Origin: Puffinus mauretanicus
Taxonomy: Eukaryota > Chordata > Aves > Procellariiformes > Procellariidae
Assembly: GCA_023333565.1 (NCBI GenBank)
Contig: JAJKFH010003260.1
Span: forward strand, 186,001-250,000
Length of the DNA: 64,000 bases
Direction: 5' to 3'
The position numbers and the translations under genes are program-made. Under the pieces are notes generated by a model. The model saw nothing but the letters and a program-made list of their open reading frames with translations. It did no database searches and had not been told where the DNA came from. Shown piece by piece: positions 13,901 to 28,900 of the stretch. The first letter of the stretch is position 1; the number at the start of each line of letters is the position of its first letter.

Positions 13901-16900
13901 CTTGCTTTTTTTTTTTTTTTGAAGAGCAAACAAGTGGTGTAAAAACTACAAATAAAAATTAACCGAGAGCTATCATTTGGCTTATTTTAGAAAGGATGTT
14001 AACAGACAAAAACTGTTTTTAGTTTATGTGTGTTCACAGAGAGATGTAAACACAACTGGACGTGCAAATCTAGGAAAGACATACTAATCCACCATAAAGA
14101 TCAACCAAATCAATTGCTATTTTCCAGGGCTTGACCCCCTAAGCTCAAAAACATTCACTGTAGTACTCATGTTTCTACCACACAGCGCTGAGTCATGACG
14201 ATGCAAGTTGAACTGAACACCACGCTTCCAAGGAGTACGCAGTAATCTCTTAAACTGTAAACTGCAAGCGTAAGCTGAATCCAACACGAGATCACATCTC
14301 AGTGGGACACATCATAGCAAAGGGCTGAAGGCTGAAAGGTTGAGGACTGCGGAGTCTGTAGCATGTTTCAGTAACCAAGCACTGATAATTTTCACCAGTC
14401 ATTAGATACCTTGTTCATATTTTGTTTAATTCTGAAAGAGCTGTGACTTCATACAGCAAATCTCTTATTCTGCAAAGTTTCATACACACTGGGAGGGTTA
14501 AAACAGAAAGAACACCCAACAGAAAAAACCAACATAGCAAATGTTAGGACAATATTAAGAAAAAACAAGATACAGCAAACAAGCAGCCTCAAAATTAATA
14601 GAAGTTATCACCTTCTACCTAGCTATTCATCTCTGCCAGAAGAAAAGAACCTGATAAAACAAGTTGCACTGAAAGTCAACCAGCAAATCAACTAGGAAAG
14701 CAAGATCTAGAGCTGGGACCTCCCTCCTTCAGATGAAAAAACTCTGCCTCCAGCACCCCATGACTAAACCCCAAGGGAGGAGTACTTGGACAAGAGGGGA
14801 CAGCGTTAGATCATATGCTACACGCTCTCCAAGTATAACTTTCACTTATCCAATCATAAATTAAAAAATTTTGCGTTACATATTTTCAAGTTGTATTTCT
14901 GTGCTAAATATTAGGACAACTCCCCTGTCCATCACCACGTGGAGTTACTGAGCTCTCACCGTGTTTCAAGAACCTGGGAAACACTCCACATATAAAACTG
15001 AGTTACAAACCCTTGAGGGCACTTAATAATTTCAGGAAGACTGACAGAAAACTCTTCTAAAGTTATGCCACCTGCTAGCCTTTTCAGGTGTTTCGCAAGC
15101 TGGGATTTCTTCAAGACTGATCAACAACACTGAGAGAGTCTATAACTTGTCTAGATTGGGTACAGAGGTTACCGAGAACTTTTCTTAACTGTTTTGTCTT
15201 TAAAGTCTTTGTATCTTATTCCCACACGTGACAAATATGGTAACTTCAGGTCTTCTCCAGAAAGCAGTAGGAAAGATGAGTACTACTTGAGAATATTTTT
15301 TCCTTTTCTTTTTTCCCCTCATCTTCAACTGAGCATAGGACAAAATACTGTTGAGTTGGTGAAGAAGTGTCTAGAACAAGATTTTCATGATGATAAATAT
15401 TCATTAGACTATTTAAATCAGTTGCCTTTATCTTTCAAACTTACACGGAAATTTTTCACCTGTATTAGAAAAGAACAAGCTGGTTTTCAGAAGCAGATGA
15501 GCCAAACTATTAGCATGATAATCAGATCACAGTAACAGGTAATTGTTTTGGGTAAGCCAAGATTGCAGCCTCTCCTACTTGTTTGGACAATATCAGAATG
15601 TTGCTGATCAACAAGTAGAAAACAGTATGCATTGGCTGGCTTTCTAGATTCATTTGCAGGCTCCATAGCTTCTTGTTTTAAATGTGGTCTGACTGACTCT
15701 CTTCTTAGATGACTGTATAGGCTGTTTCCTTCTCCTGTATCAGGACAATATCCCAGCAGCCATTACTTACATATTCACAGTTCAGTTTATTTTATTGCGA
15801 TAATGTTCTATCCTTTCTGAAAAGAATTAATTATACAGTTGATGTAAATTCTCTCTTTTATATTTTTCCCCTTCTATCGTCCTCTCCTATTCAGTACTTT
15901 TTTCACAGCACAGTTCCCTTCCTTGTCCTCCTTCTACCTGTGAATTTCCATCCTGAGAACACTTTCTTCCCATGCCTGCACATTCTCTAAGGCTCTACCT
16001 TCACCTGTGCTGCTCGTGTTCAGCAGTGGACATCTTTCCTAAGTGATTCTCTTAATGACCATTTAATACTGGAATCTAGTAAGGTCCAACTTCACTTTTT
16101 CATTATTGGCTTTTTGTAGGTCTCTGGGAATCTTTGACATTTACAGTTTGGATATGCTTGGAATTATCTAAAAACCAGCAAGGCTTCATCATTTTTAAGA
16201 TGACCAAGTCAACCTAGACGAAGTTTGAAAAAGAGTGTACCAAACTTCTCAGGAAATGGACTAAGAAAGCAATTTAACTTGAAGATTTGGAAAACATCAA
16301 GTTAGGAGGGTTGGAGAAGGGGTTTTTACAACACAATCCAGAATTTTGGTTCAATCCTTGCATAAAGCAAGACGTGTTCATAAAACAAAAAATATTGTAA
16401 AAGTAATAAATCAAGTGGATGCCCTAACGTGTGTAAACATCTTTGAATATAGCCTGCAATGAAACACACATTGCCAGGAACCCAAACTAGCTTTAAAACT
16501 ATGTAAGGTAAAATTAGGTACCAACAACGAGCACAGCAGTCAAGTGCTCTATGGAGCCTGGTTCACCTTACATTGCTTCTGCTGCTCTACTGGTTCAGAT
16601 ATATCTGGTCATCTGCAGCATAAGCCTGATGACAGTAAAGATCATAACTGTATCAGCTGTGAAATTTACACCCAAATTAGTATTTAAAACTGAATGAAAC
16701 GACCTTGTGAACCAATCGTTATGTACTACATCCTTAATGTCATCAGCTAGCCCAAACTCCTACATTACTGAAGATTTTTTTTTCATGTTTTGTACGTACT
16801 TTGGCAGTACTGCCAATCTGGCTACCTCCCATACAAACACGCACCAACAAATTTGCCTGATGTATATTTTTTAAATGACTTTTTTTTTCACCCTTGCCTA

Positions 16901-19900
16901 ACCTCTGTCCACCTTCCCAGGGACCATCACCAACCCACCTGGAACAGCAGCAAACTAATGCAACAGCCATCACACACAAATTAAATGTGCTTTAACTCAG
17001 TGTTTTTTTATGAATACAAACTTTAAAAAATAAGCAGCACTCACTAATACTTTTTCCCCAGATAGGTTAGATAGCAAAACTAATGTAGTCAACTCTGTTG
17101 CACAGTTAGATCATAGAATCATAGAATCATTAAGGTTGGAAAAGACCTCTAAGATCATCGAGTCCAACCGTCAACCCAACACCACCATGCCCACTATAGA
17201 TTCTGTGTAGTCTCAAGCTAAATTTTTCATGAATGCCTTCTTTGCCAGAGCACAGGGTATACAGAAAAGACATGCACGCTGTAAAGGCTGGGCATTGTAA
17301 GCACTGTTACCACTGCTGTGTAGAAATGTCTCAGACTTGTGAATTGCTGGTGAGTGTGAAAGTATACTGGGGAGAGCCACTGCACCCTGCTCCTACATCC
17401 TTTCCTAGGTCGCTATCAGAAACAGGAGACCAGACTCAATGAGCCTGGAGTCTGACTCGGTACAACCATTTTTATGTGGACTAAATGAGCAGATACATTT
17501 CTTCAAACTCTGATATCCATGAATCACATACAGATGCTGATGTAACAGCGAGAGGGTGTGCCTGGAATTATTAAAAGGGAACCAAGTGACAAGAAGAACA
17601 AAGATGGGTGAAACTGCTACAACTCCATTTAGATAAATGCTAAGAAATATGCATCTCATGAGACTTCTTCCACTAGAAAAAACATAAAGAGACCAAGCAC
17701 ACACTTCTAGTTGCTGCTTTACAAGCCTCTCGTCAAGCAGAAAGGAAAGCTGAAGGTTAACACAAGATAATGAAATCAATTTGTCCACCTTGAAGCCAGG
17801 CAAACATATTGCCCAAATTATCTGCCTGGCAACACAATGGGGGGGGGGGGGAGGAAAGTCAAGATACCATTTGAAAATCATAGTAGTAGTCACACTGGCA
17901 GCCTCTCTCTTGCTCTCTCCTTTGATAACTGTCTCAGCTGAAACAGCTACTACATCTGAAAATCCCAAATTACTCCTGATCATTGTTGCAGAGAAAGTGA
18001 GAAGGATCTTTGGTTAGAAAAAAATATTAATTTTAGAAGATGACTCAATAAACAATGTTTATACATTTTTGAGAGAAAAAAAATCTAGGCGTGCTAGGAT
18101 ATTAGACTGCATTAAATTGAGACAGACAGTTTTTACTGAAGAATTCAAGACGGCATGTGGATGAGCCAGCAATCCCCACACAAGAGAAAAAGCTAACTTA
18201 ACATCCAGTACAGATGTACTACTTTACTAGGGGAAAAAAAAAAAAAAAAAAAAAAGAGAGAAGAGATTTTCGTTGGATGCATAGCAGACCTTTCAATATG
18301 CTACTTTCAGAGGAAGACATCTTGTTCATTACATGATTCCTGGCTAACGTGGTTTTTGAATAAATGAGTTTCAGTATTATTAAACCAACAGAGACACATG
18401 CTGGAGTGTTAGCCTGATCATGCTCAGAAGCTAACTCTGACAAATATCACTTTTCTAAAAAATGTAGTTTCTACAAATGGAGACAGTAATCCAATAAGGA
18501 GCTCAACTGTCATAATGTATTGAAAATTAAGAGTTTGGGAACAAATTTTATTGAATTTTGTAAATATTTTGGTAGGTTTGTTTTCTTTCTTCATTAAGTA
18601 ATGCTTTAAGACAGGTATGGGCAAGCTAGAGTTTCTGTTACACAACAGCAAGCTCCCATGATAAACTTGATTACAATAACCCTTTCAGCAGTGAACTTCC
18701 TCCTCAGGTCCTTTTTTTTTTTTCTTTCAAATAAAAGCCTCACCCTTGCTTCTTTTCATTCTGCACTACTTTCTATCCTGAACAAGTACTGCATGCACCT
18801 GTTCAAATGCACAAAAAAAAATATACAGTTAGACAGAAAAAAAAAATCCCACAGATGGAAAGACACCCACCCCCAACAAAAGTAAGATTACAAGGTATCT
18901 TGGAAAGTAAAAGCAGCATAGCTGATTAGCAGAATTTGTACGGCTAGAATTTTATACCTCTTAGAAGATTTTTTTAAAATAAACCAGAATGACCGGCTTC
19001 TGTCTTAATTTGAATTCTTTAAATAGTTACCACTAAAAGAAAAAAAAAAAAAATCATACGGCAGTTAAGCTCATCCAAATTTTAGTCAGGAAAAGAGGCT
19101 CTTACACATCAGACCTTGAATGTTTTTAGAACAGGACCTCAGCAAACAGAGGAATGTGTCTAAAAGCCAGTCTGGTGGATACACTTTCCAGGGAAGCAGA
19201 AAGCCATTGTCATTCTGGTCTGAACACCCTGGGTGAAAACAGAGCAAACATTTTGACCTGCATTCATGAGTTTATTAATAGATTTAGTCAGGAATTACTT
19301 CACTTGAATCAGATCCAAACTAAAATATAAATATGCAATCCACCAAAACCTGGAGTGTGAGACAATCCAAACGGCAGCAGTTTCCGATAAGCTGCGTGAT
19401 GACTTGAAGACAGGGGTATTAGCCAGTAGCAGATTATTAAGTGATATGAAATCCTTTTGAAAAGCCAGTGTGAAAAAAAAATTAAATACGGGGACAACTT
19501 TACAGGATTTAGGAAATCTTCAGGTTTCCTCACCATGGTGCCACAAACCACCCCGTTGCCTCAGGCAGGTCTCTTTGTCCCAGTTTTCCACCTTGTGATA
19601 GAGCAGCACACCACCACCCCTGAGAGCACGGCCGTGGAGGAGCAGCTGAAGGCACCGTCGCATGATGAGGGGGAAGACCAGCATCAAAAGAAGAGAAAGA
19701 ACCAAATATTCTGCAACTGTGCTGGCTTCACACAGCGTGTGCTAAAGCAGGCTTAAATTCCCACATTAAATGAAGAAAAGGAAAAGATACAGAGCAGCTC
19801 ATTATTTTCTGCATGCTAAACTAAGACGCTATCTTGGTTTAGAAACAATATGAGATGAAATGATTAATGACTACACCCTAGCGCACTTATTATATCAGTC

Positions 19901-22900
19901 TCAGCTAAAAGCAAATTCATTCCAGCAATTCCTAAATTCCATATGCTTAACTTTAAAACCTTAATCACTATTCAAAGACATGAAAAGAAGATAATATTAG
20001 ACTAACCTGTTCACAAATACAAGACCTGTGCTTACTTTTAGGGCCAAGAAAAATTGCACAGAACTGAAGAGTGTTTAGAAATATTACAGGTAAAGTGCAA
20101 AAACCCTTAAGCTGCCATCTCTGCCATTCCAAGATGGCTCCCCCATGACCTAGAATTTGTTTACTCTTACATGGCTTTTCACGTTTCTCCTCTTGCCACA
20201 TTTCTAGGCCAGACTTCTTGCAAACGTTCCTTCTTCCTCCTGGCATTGGGATCATCACTACTACTCAACAGTAAGATATTTTACATTGTGAGTTTTTAAA
20301 CAAGCAATTGCTTTAGTTCCTCCACCAAAACAAACCAAAGGATCACTAGAAAAATAGAAGCATGCAAAATCTTTTTTCAAAAAGCAAAAGTTTTTGCTTA
20401 AGAAAGCTGTAGTTTTCATTGCTTAGGATTCTTTGCCATAGGCTAGAGATACCCCTTTTAAGCAATGATTTTGCATACTTTTACCATTTAATCATTCCTC
20501 AACATTTTTCAAGTTGAATAAGAAACATCCCCAGATCCCTAAATCTGAAACGTTAAAGGACGGTATTTAGCTCCCCTAACTTAAAGGCTTGACCTATGAC
20601 TTTAAAGAGTTGTTGTGAGATAACTAGTTAATGAAAAATAAAGTTTTACAATCTTAAAAAAAGTCTTCCCAGAACACAAAAACCACAAAGTGAAACCCTA
20701 ACTGAAATCCCAGAACAAAAAAAAAGTGGCTGTAGCACATCAATCCAAAAAGATCTATTTAGCCTTGCATCCAGCAGTGAGCAAGAGAGATGCATAGGGA
20801 GGAATTTAGGAACCAAGCAAGCCACAATGACACTTCACCACGTATCTTCACACCATTTGTGGCTGAGTCAGCAGTGAGATCTCTGTATTTTTTAGTTCCA
20901 GATACCTTTTCTTTCGTGGCATTTGTCCAATCATTATGTGGCCCTTTTAACATCCAGAACATCCTACCGCCAGGATTTTCACCAGTTACCCACAAAACAT
21001 ATGAAGCAGCATTTCCTGCTGTTTGATTCTGAACCTGCAGACCAGCAACCTTTTCTGACATCTCCCAGTCCTTGTATTGGAAGAGACATTGAACAGTTGC
21101 CTCCTAACCATGTTCTACAAACTATCACCCCATCTTCCTCTTAGTCACCTCTTCTTTAGGTTGAAAGGTAAGTAGATAAAGTTAATTGTTGCTTGTAGGA
21201 AAATTGTCCCTATATTTGATATCCTTGTTGTGACTCTCTGTACCTCTTAGTTCTTCTATAACTTTGAGAAGACAGAGGGCAAGAAAAGCAAAAAAACCCA
21301 ACCAGAATTCCATGGAGTATTTAAAATATGGGTGCATGATAGATTTATACATTAACATAAAGTTGATCTCCATTTCTTTACTGGAAGTCAGGAGTTATTA
21401 GAAAATAATTCCAATGTAGCTGGGCTACAACAATGGCATGTTCAAAACCAGAATCATGAAGAGATTACAGAAACATGTATAATTAATATCACACAGATAT
21501 TTAAATTAAGGCTGGTACATAAACATAATAGCATTGATAACACCAGCTTTCAGGGAATGCTACAGATTTTATTCTTTAAAAAATAAAATCTCTTCCTATT
21601 TAACAAACGTAATAGCATGGACAAATCTATTGATTGACATGTACCTCATGGGTGTGCTTGGACACAAATCAGACGTTGGTGAAAAATAAAGTATATCTGT
21701 GTGTTTTAATAGCAGCTCGTCGGTCAATAAATTATAATCTCTTTTTAAAGAAAGCAAAAAACTAATGTGTGCAATGCTTACCCATTGTAATGATGCCATA
21801 CAAAAAACCCAAAACTTGCATTTTATCTGTCCTTTAAGGTCTCCTCCCCACTCAATTTTTCTTTACTTACTGCTATGTTCTCCAAATAGACTCAAGGAAT
21901 TTTTTCAAGTTAACTGTTGGACAGGAAGAAAATTTGAGAAACTTCAAGTGTATTTGTTCCATCTGTATTCTCACAACTGTGAAACTCAGAGATTACATAT
22001 TTCAGTAGATGCAGAATGGGGCAGGTTTGCCTTTTTTTTGTTCCTTCTGCTCCCCCCCAATAAATCTTTTGCAAGACTTTTTCCAAACTGCTCATAACAT
22101 AGAATTAAGAATTTTGTCAAGAAAAAAGAGAACAGAAGTGAAAAAACAAGACTGAATAGAATGATGAAGACTAAGCAACTTGTAGGTATACTTTTGTTTA
22201 CACTGGGATTTTTTGTTTAAAATTATCATTCTTCTTTAAAAATGACTTCTGCAAGCGTAAGTAGTCTTTACTTGCACCAATGATAAGCATTTTACTTTTT
22301 CCTACAAGGTTTATTCATCAAAAATGGTCAGCAGACCATTTTATTTTAAAAACCATCCTCAGACTAGAAAATGATTTAACATATCAGCATTCAAAACAGT
22401 AATGTCAGTTTAGAGAACGCTTTGTTGTCACCTATCAAATTATTAATACCAAAGCAGTCACCAAGTGGTATAAATCATTTCCACAGTAAGAATTTCAGTA
22501 CAGTGTCCTCATGCAATATTCAGAATACAGAATTATAGAGGAATTTCAGTCTCCTTAGACAGTGGGACAAAAAACATAAAGCCCTAGAACAGTGATTCAT
22601 TTCATCTGCCCCTCCTAGAAGAGTACTATAATTAGGAGACTAAATCCACACCCACAACTAAAGAAACATGAGCACTTAAGAAATACTGTCAAGTTTATAA
22701 ACTTCTATTCACATACCCAAACTCTGTAATGAAGCAAATGCTAATCCTTCTGCTTTTAAGTTGATGAAATTATAGTACCATAAATAGCACCTTTGATATA
22801 AAACAATCACACAGAATGAAATATCATTTGCTGTATAAAAGCACTCAGCCACATTGCATCCAATTTAGGGTACAAACTGAGGAACAATACCAGCAAACCT

Positions 22901-25900
22901 GAAGAAGGCATTAGCCTGAAGAGCAGGACAAATACCTGTATTTTTAGCGACGCTGAAAACAGTCATCATGAGATCTCTAAGGATCTTCAGTGCTCAGTAT
23001 TACAAACTTCATATAAGCTTATGCCACGGCTAGAGTTTATCCATCCCCTGGCTCTACGTATGCAGAAGGGCAGTTACGAGCAGTGTGCTCTACAGCCATC
23101 CCCAAGCAACAACGTCCTCACAGACATCGTGCTTTTCCCTGAGCTTTCCCTCATGGTTTGAGCACAGACCTCACTCTTTCCTGTGCTCACCACACAGTAT
23201 AAAGTGGTCTGTAAAGCCCACCACTCATCTATGTTATTATGTAAGAAGATACTCATTTTTTCTGTATTCAAAAGAATGATGGAAAAGTACTTGGGCTTTG
23301 TTCTTGGTGCAAGGTGGGAGGAATTACTACCGTGAGTGAAAGCAGCATGCAAACTCTACGAGCTTGCCCAGCCCTCCAGGAAAAGAGCTGAGCGTAGGCA
23401 AGAAGAGAGAAGCATCAATACTCTAATAACAGCCCCTCTGCTAATCTCTATCTATCCTTCTTCAGTATCTACATTTAAGTTAGCTAATGAAAACGCTCTC
23501 AGTAAGTGAGAGAGGTAGCTACTTTTCAAAGCCTCACAAGGAAGATCCTATCTGTCTAAGTTTAGGCACTTCAAACGCAGTAAAATATTTTATCCATTTG
23601 TGATATGCTCCTGACTGCAGGAAACAAAACAAAACAGAAGCAGCTCAAAGTATCTGCAAGAAAATGCAAACAGGTGTTTCCAATGTGAATAAGCCAAGCA
23701 ATACAGATGCAGAAGTGATAGACAGTTTTCACATGTTACTTGGTACTGTATATTCAAAGAACTAGTTTTCAAGAAACCTGTAATATTGATGCTACTTCTG
23801 GTCAGAACATAGCCAAATTATTCAACCAATCCTAGCAGCATAAATCACATGAACCCCCTCACACTTTATAACAAGTTGGCAGAGATGATTAGAAATTAAT
23901 GAGGACTGAATGCCAAATTACTTCTAAAATTGAGCCATTAGCCTCGAAAGCTGAAAAGTACAAGTCCTAGTTTTGGTTGTATATAGCAGGTAATCGTCAA
24001 AATACCAACCAATCTTCTCTTCTTAATCCATGAGAAACCCTCCAATTTTATGTTTTCCTCCAGGCTACCTGACAGTTCTTCTGCCCCCAACATTCACAGG
24101 GAAATCAAAATCAGGAGGCGTCTTAAACTACTTAAACTTGTCAGCTAAATTTACAAAACAAAATGGCTTTTACTATGCTTGAACAATGCTGAATTGATTC
24201 AAATACATTTTTGTGGCACATCCCCATTTAATTCAAACCAGTTTTTACCGAGCAACTGAGTTGTTAGATGGTCACAAGACACAAAATGTTTATACAGCGC
24301 AAGTATTAATAACTGTATTCCAACTGTAACGTTGCCTGAAACGAAGAGAATCAGAAAGGGGGGCTAAATCTGAGGTTTGATATCTTTAACCTTCTTGCCA
24401 TACTAAAGCTGAGCAACATTTAACCATATTGTAACATAAATTATTATCATTACATCATCATTTTCAACCTGGAAGACAAGTCCCGCACTGGGTAGTACTG
24501 CACAAGGATACAAGTCCTGAGTTTAAACCTTGTTCTCAAGTAGGATAGTAAACGATACAAAAATGTGTAGCTCCTAGACATGAAAGCATATGCTTTAGAC
24601 CTCTCCAAATACAGTGCTAGTAGGTGACTACACTGCCAGACAGGTCTGTCATATCCCTCTTTTTATTGTGGGATAATGGGATAAAGGGAAAACCACAAAT
24701 AAAAGATCCCCCTATTGAAGCAGAGGGGGGATTTGACTGCATAGTGCTCAGGGACAATCTCCTGGATAAAAAAAGGCAAGAAACAGCACTATAGATATTC
24801 TGCAATGAAACAAGAGGTAAAGGCAACTAAGCTGTAAGCAGCAGGGAAACTAAAAAAAAAAAAAACAAAACCTAAAACTTTGAATTTCATTGCCACAGGT
24901 AAATGGGTAAGTCATGAAACAAATACGAAGAAAAAGCAAGATTGTTCTGTAACTGGAAAAAGGATATGATTCCATCTCCTTAAAATCGTATGTAAGGAAG
25001 AGAAAAATTATGTCTGCAAAAAAGCAAACCAGTATCTGATAAAACTGACTATTTTACAAAGGAGAGGCCCAGATAATTTACACACAAGAAGCTTCAAGGA
25101 AATAACTGAGGAGCTCTCTGAAACACAAATGTTGTTTTTTAAATAATCTTAAGAAATTCTAAACATCAAAGGACTCTCCACATTAATACACAGTATTTAA
25201 AAAAAAATGTAAAAGGGGAGATTCAGGAACTCTAGAATGATTAGCTTGGCACGGATCCTGAACAAAATAATACAATGGCAATGGGAAAAATGGAAGCTAA
25301 AAATATCCTGTCAGTCAAGCAACCTTCATAAGGTCAGGAGAGGACAGAGACAACTGAAGCTCCAGCTCCCACAAGGAAGACAGCACAATCTACTGGCGTT
25401 GCTGCTCTGAAAAACCTTTTTTCTTCTTTATGGGATAGCTAAAGGGGACGCAAATAAAAAAAAATTATCACAAAGTCTCACTGGAAGACCGTAACTCATA
25501 ATTATACTCAAAACTCAAGAGCTGCTCCGCTGGAAAGCAAAGCATGCAGAACAAAGGAGCAAAACAGAAGCATCCTTGATACCAGAGGAAAATCTTGGCA
25601 AATTCATCTCAGAAATCGGATCTTTCAAATCCTCAGCAGAAGTGAGATTTGATTGAAGCTGACATAGAAAGATGGGTGGCAGAAGGATTAGTGGCAGAGC
25701 AATACGGATACAAAAGTGCTGCCAAGAATAAAATCAAGCAAAATGTAAAAATAAAAAAAGTAAAGAAAGAAACAGAAAAGAAGAACAAAAAGAAAATACA
25801 AGCTATAGGATACGGTAAGAGAAGAAACCAAAGAATTGGAAAATTTCCAGACACCATAGAGAAGAATGATCTTCTCTCCATGTTTAAAGCAAGCCTTTCA

Positions 25901-28900
25901 TTCCCAAATAAAAGAGGAAAGAAATTTAATAATCCAAACTAGGGAGGGTTTGTGTGTGCACGCATGCATGCAAGGTATATACTCCTCCAACTCAAATAAA
26001 ATAAATCCAAAGCATCATATAGAATAAAACACTCCGCACTGAAGTGGCACATTCTCAAAAGAGCTAAACTTCTCTTTAGCTTTAGTCTACTTTATAAATA
26101 CATTATGGCTCCTACTTCAACACCTATCACATGTTATTTTAAGGAAAAGGAAGACCCTGGATGAATTAGACCTTTTCTTAGGGCAGCAAATATTTCTTTT
26201 CAAACTCTTCCTTTTCCCATCAAAGCCAACATCAGTTCATAATGGAGCACGAATTAAAATTCTTATTAAACTGAACACAATGGAGAGCTGCCCACAACTA
26301 CTGGCCTAATCTGACAGATAAAAACAGACATCATTTTTATGCATAAAGACAAGCCTGAAAGAAAAAAAAGATATCAGGGAGAAGAAAGAAACAAGAAGCC
26401 TTTCAGTTAGGTGGGAGAAAGGGGAGAAAATCCTGACACGTGCTTTTGAGTTTCATGATTCTTTTCCTTTTGTCCACAACACTAATTTCTAACAAGCCCA
26501 ATATATCGCTGCCACTTTACCAGGATGCATTCAAGAATTTTCCACAGGCAAAGGTAAGGAAGATGCTAACACCCCTCTCAGCTGGAAGTTTAGAAAGCAT
26601 TTCTGTGTCATGGAAAAACCTGAAGAGTAACACTAGGAGTTATTTAAGAATCAAGACATCTAAGGCTGGAAATCGGTGAATTATATAGAGCAGAATTCAA
26701 ACTAAACAGTGCTTCTGTTAATATGGGTAAGTTGGAGGTAGGATGTGTAAAAGAAAACAAAAAATAATAATAATGTATACTAAGACAACCAAAAAGTAAC
26801 CTGGATATTAATTTTCTCATGTTGCAAGGTCAAAGCTGTCTAAATAAGTACATTTCTTCTTAAAAGCAGCAATACTCTGTGGCTTATAAAAAAAAAACAA
26901 AACAAAAACATACATAGGAAGACAGAGAGAAATGGAATTAAATCATAAAACAAAAAAGGAAGCATTTTTAAGATATAGGTTCCTAGACAGCAAGGTATAT
27001 CAACAACATTGTCAACACTGAAGCATTCAGTGGCCCTCTCAGAAGATAGAAGGTTTCAGATAGACTTAGAATTGTGCAGGTACTTCCATCTAAGATTAAA
27101 AAAGAAAAAAAAGAAAAAAAAAAGAGAAAGGCTCATACATAGAATCATAGAATAGTTTGGGTCAGAAGGGACCTTTAAAGGTCATCTAGTCCAACCCCCC
27201 TGCCATAGGCAGGGACATCTTCAACTAGACCAGGTTGCTCAGAGCCCCGTCCAACCTGACCTTGAATGTTTCCAGGGATGGAGCATCCACCACCTCTCTG
27301 GGCAACCTGTGCCAGTGTTGCACCACCCTCGTAAAAAAATTCTTCCTCATATCTAGTCTAAAGCTACCCTCTTTTACTTTAAAACCATTCCCCCTTGTCC
27401 TGTCGCAACAGGCCCTACTAAAAAGTCTGTCCCCATCTTTCTTATAAGGCCCCTTTAAGTACTGAAAGTACTTAAGTACTGCAATAAGGTTTCCTCAGAG
27501 CCTTCTCCAGGCTGAACAACCCCAACTCTCTCAGCCTTTCTTCATAGGAGAGGCGTTCCATCCCCCTGATCATTTTCGTGGCCCTCCTCTGGACCCGCTC
27601 CAACAGGTCCCTGTCTTTCCTGTGCTGAGGACTCCAGAGCTGGATGCAGGACTCCAGGTGGGGTCTCACCAGAGCAGAGCAGAGGGGCAGAATCACCTCC
27701 CTCGACCTGCTGGCCACGCTTCTTTTGATGCAGCCCAGGACACGGTTGGCCTTCTGGGCTGCAAGCGCACATTGCTGGCTCATGTCCGGCTTTTCATCCA
27801 CCAGTACCCCCAAGTCCTTCTCGGCAGGGCTGCTCTCAATCCCTTCGTCCCCCAGCCTGTATCGATATTGGGGGTTGTCCTGACCCAGGTGCAGGACCCT
27901 GCACTTGGCCTTGTTGAACCTCATGAGGTTCACGCGGGCCCACTTCTCGAGCTTGTCCAGGTCCCTCTGGATGGCATCCTGTCCCTCAGGCGTGTTGACT
28001 GCACCACTCAGCTTGGTGTCATCTGCAAACTTGCTGAGGGTGCACTCGATCCCACTATGTCATTGATGAAAATACTGTTTAATATCTTCATCAATGACAT
28101 AGACAGTGGGATCGAGTGCACGCTCAGAGACAGAGAAGCTGTCCATGACCCCATTCCAGGGCAGAAGTAGTAGCAGGGACAATCAGGTAAATACCCATTG
28201 CTTTTGTCTTTGAGGGCAGGTTGGTGAACAATTTCTAAATAGAATTCATCTAACACTCACCAAGCTCAACTTTCTCCTAGCCCCCCTATCCCCTAAAAAA
28301 AAAAAAAAAGATTCTTAATAAGTTTAGGAAAAAAAGCGTTATTTTAAAGTTGGAGGAGAGATTGAAAGAAGGGAACTTCACTGAGGTCACGCATCGGGCT
28401 CCTTGCCAAGTCCAGATACTTGTGCATCTAAAAAGATGACCATTCCCGAAGCTCTTCAGAACAACAGGATCTGAAGGACATTTATGAGACTATACCTATC
28501 CTGTTCCACACAGCACATACTCCAAAGTGACGTGTTTGTTATCTTCAATACTTTACTAAATCATGTTGCCCAACAGCCATGGGAGTGACCTGCTTACCTA
28601 TATATATGCATGTACATTTAAGTTTGCGTGTGTGTGTTAAGAACGTGAGAATCAAAACCAAAAATTATTGTTGGACATAAAAAAAAAAAAAATCAATCTA
28701 CAATGCATTAATGGTAAAATACGCCGAAAAGTAATGAGTTTCATAAAAAGTAATGAAAGTTAAAGGTAAACTTCAGACAGCAAAGCAGAACCAAATTTAA
28801 AGCACAAACAAAATAATTACATAAAAGGTAATCAGGTATACAGTCCTAAGTCAAAAATGCAAGGAAAAACAGATCTATGGCAAGGACAAGTTGTTGCTAG

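Noticed and set aside
18236..18256. Poly-A run as the tail of a processed pseudogene
   Set aside because: No gene-like sequence precedes it on the plus strand and there is no target-site duplication that I can see.
20759..21061. 100-codon minus-strand frame within intron 8
   Set aside because: No recognisable family and overlapping open plus-strand frames. No missing TAF1B coding sequence needs to be placed here.
25649..25942. Lysine-rich 97-codon plus-strand frame resembling a nuclear protein
   Set aside because: It is produced by A-rich sequence. The Lys/Glu repeats mirror AAA/GAA runs, and the opposite strand is equally open.
27472..27933. 153-codon open frame as a host gene
   Set aside because: The sequence is the C-terminal part of CR1 ORF2, so it is a retrotransposon remnant.
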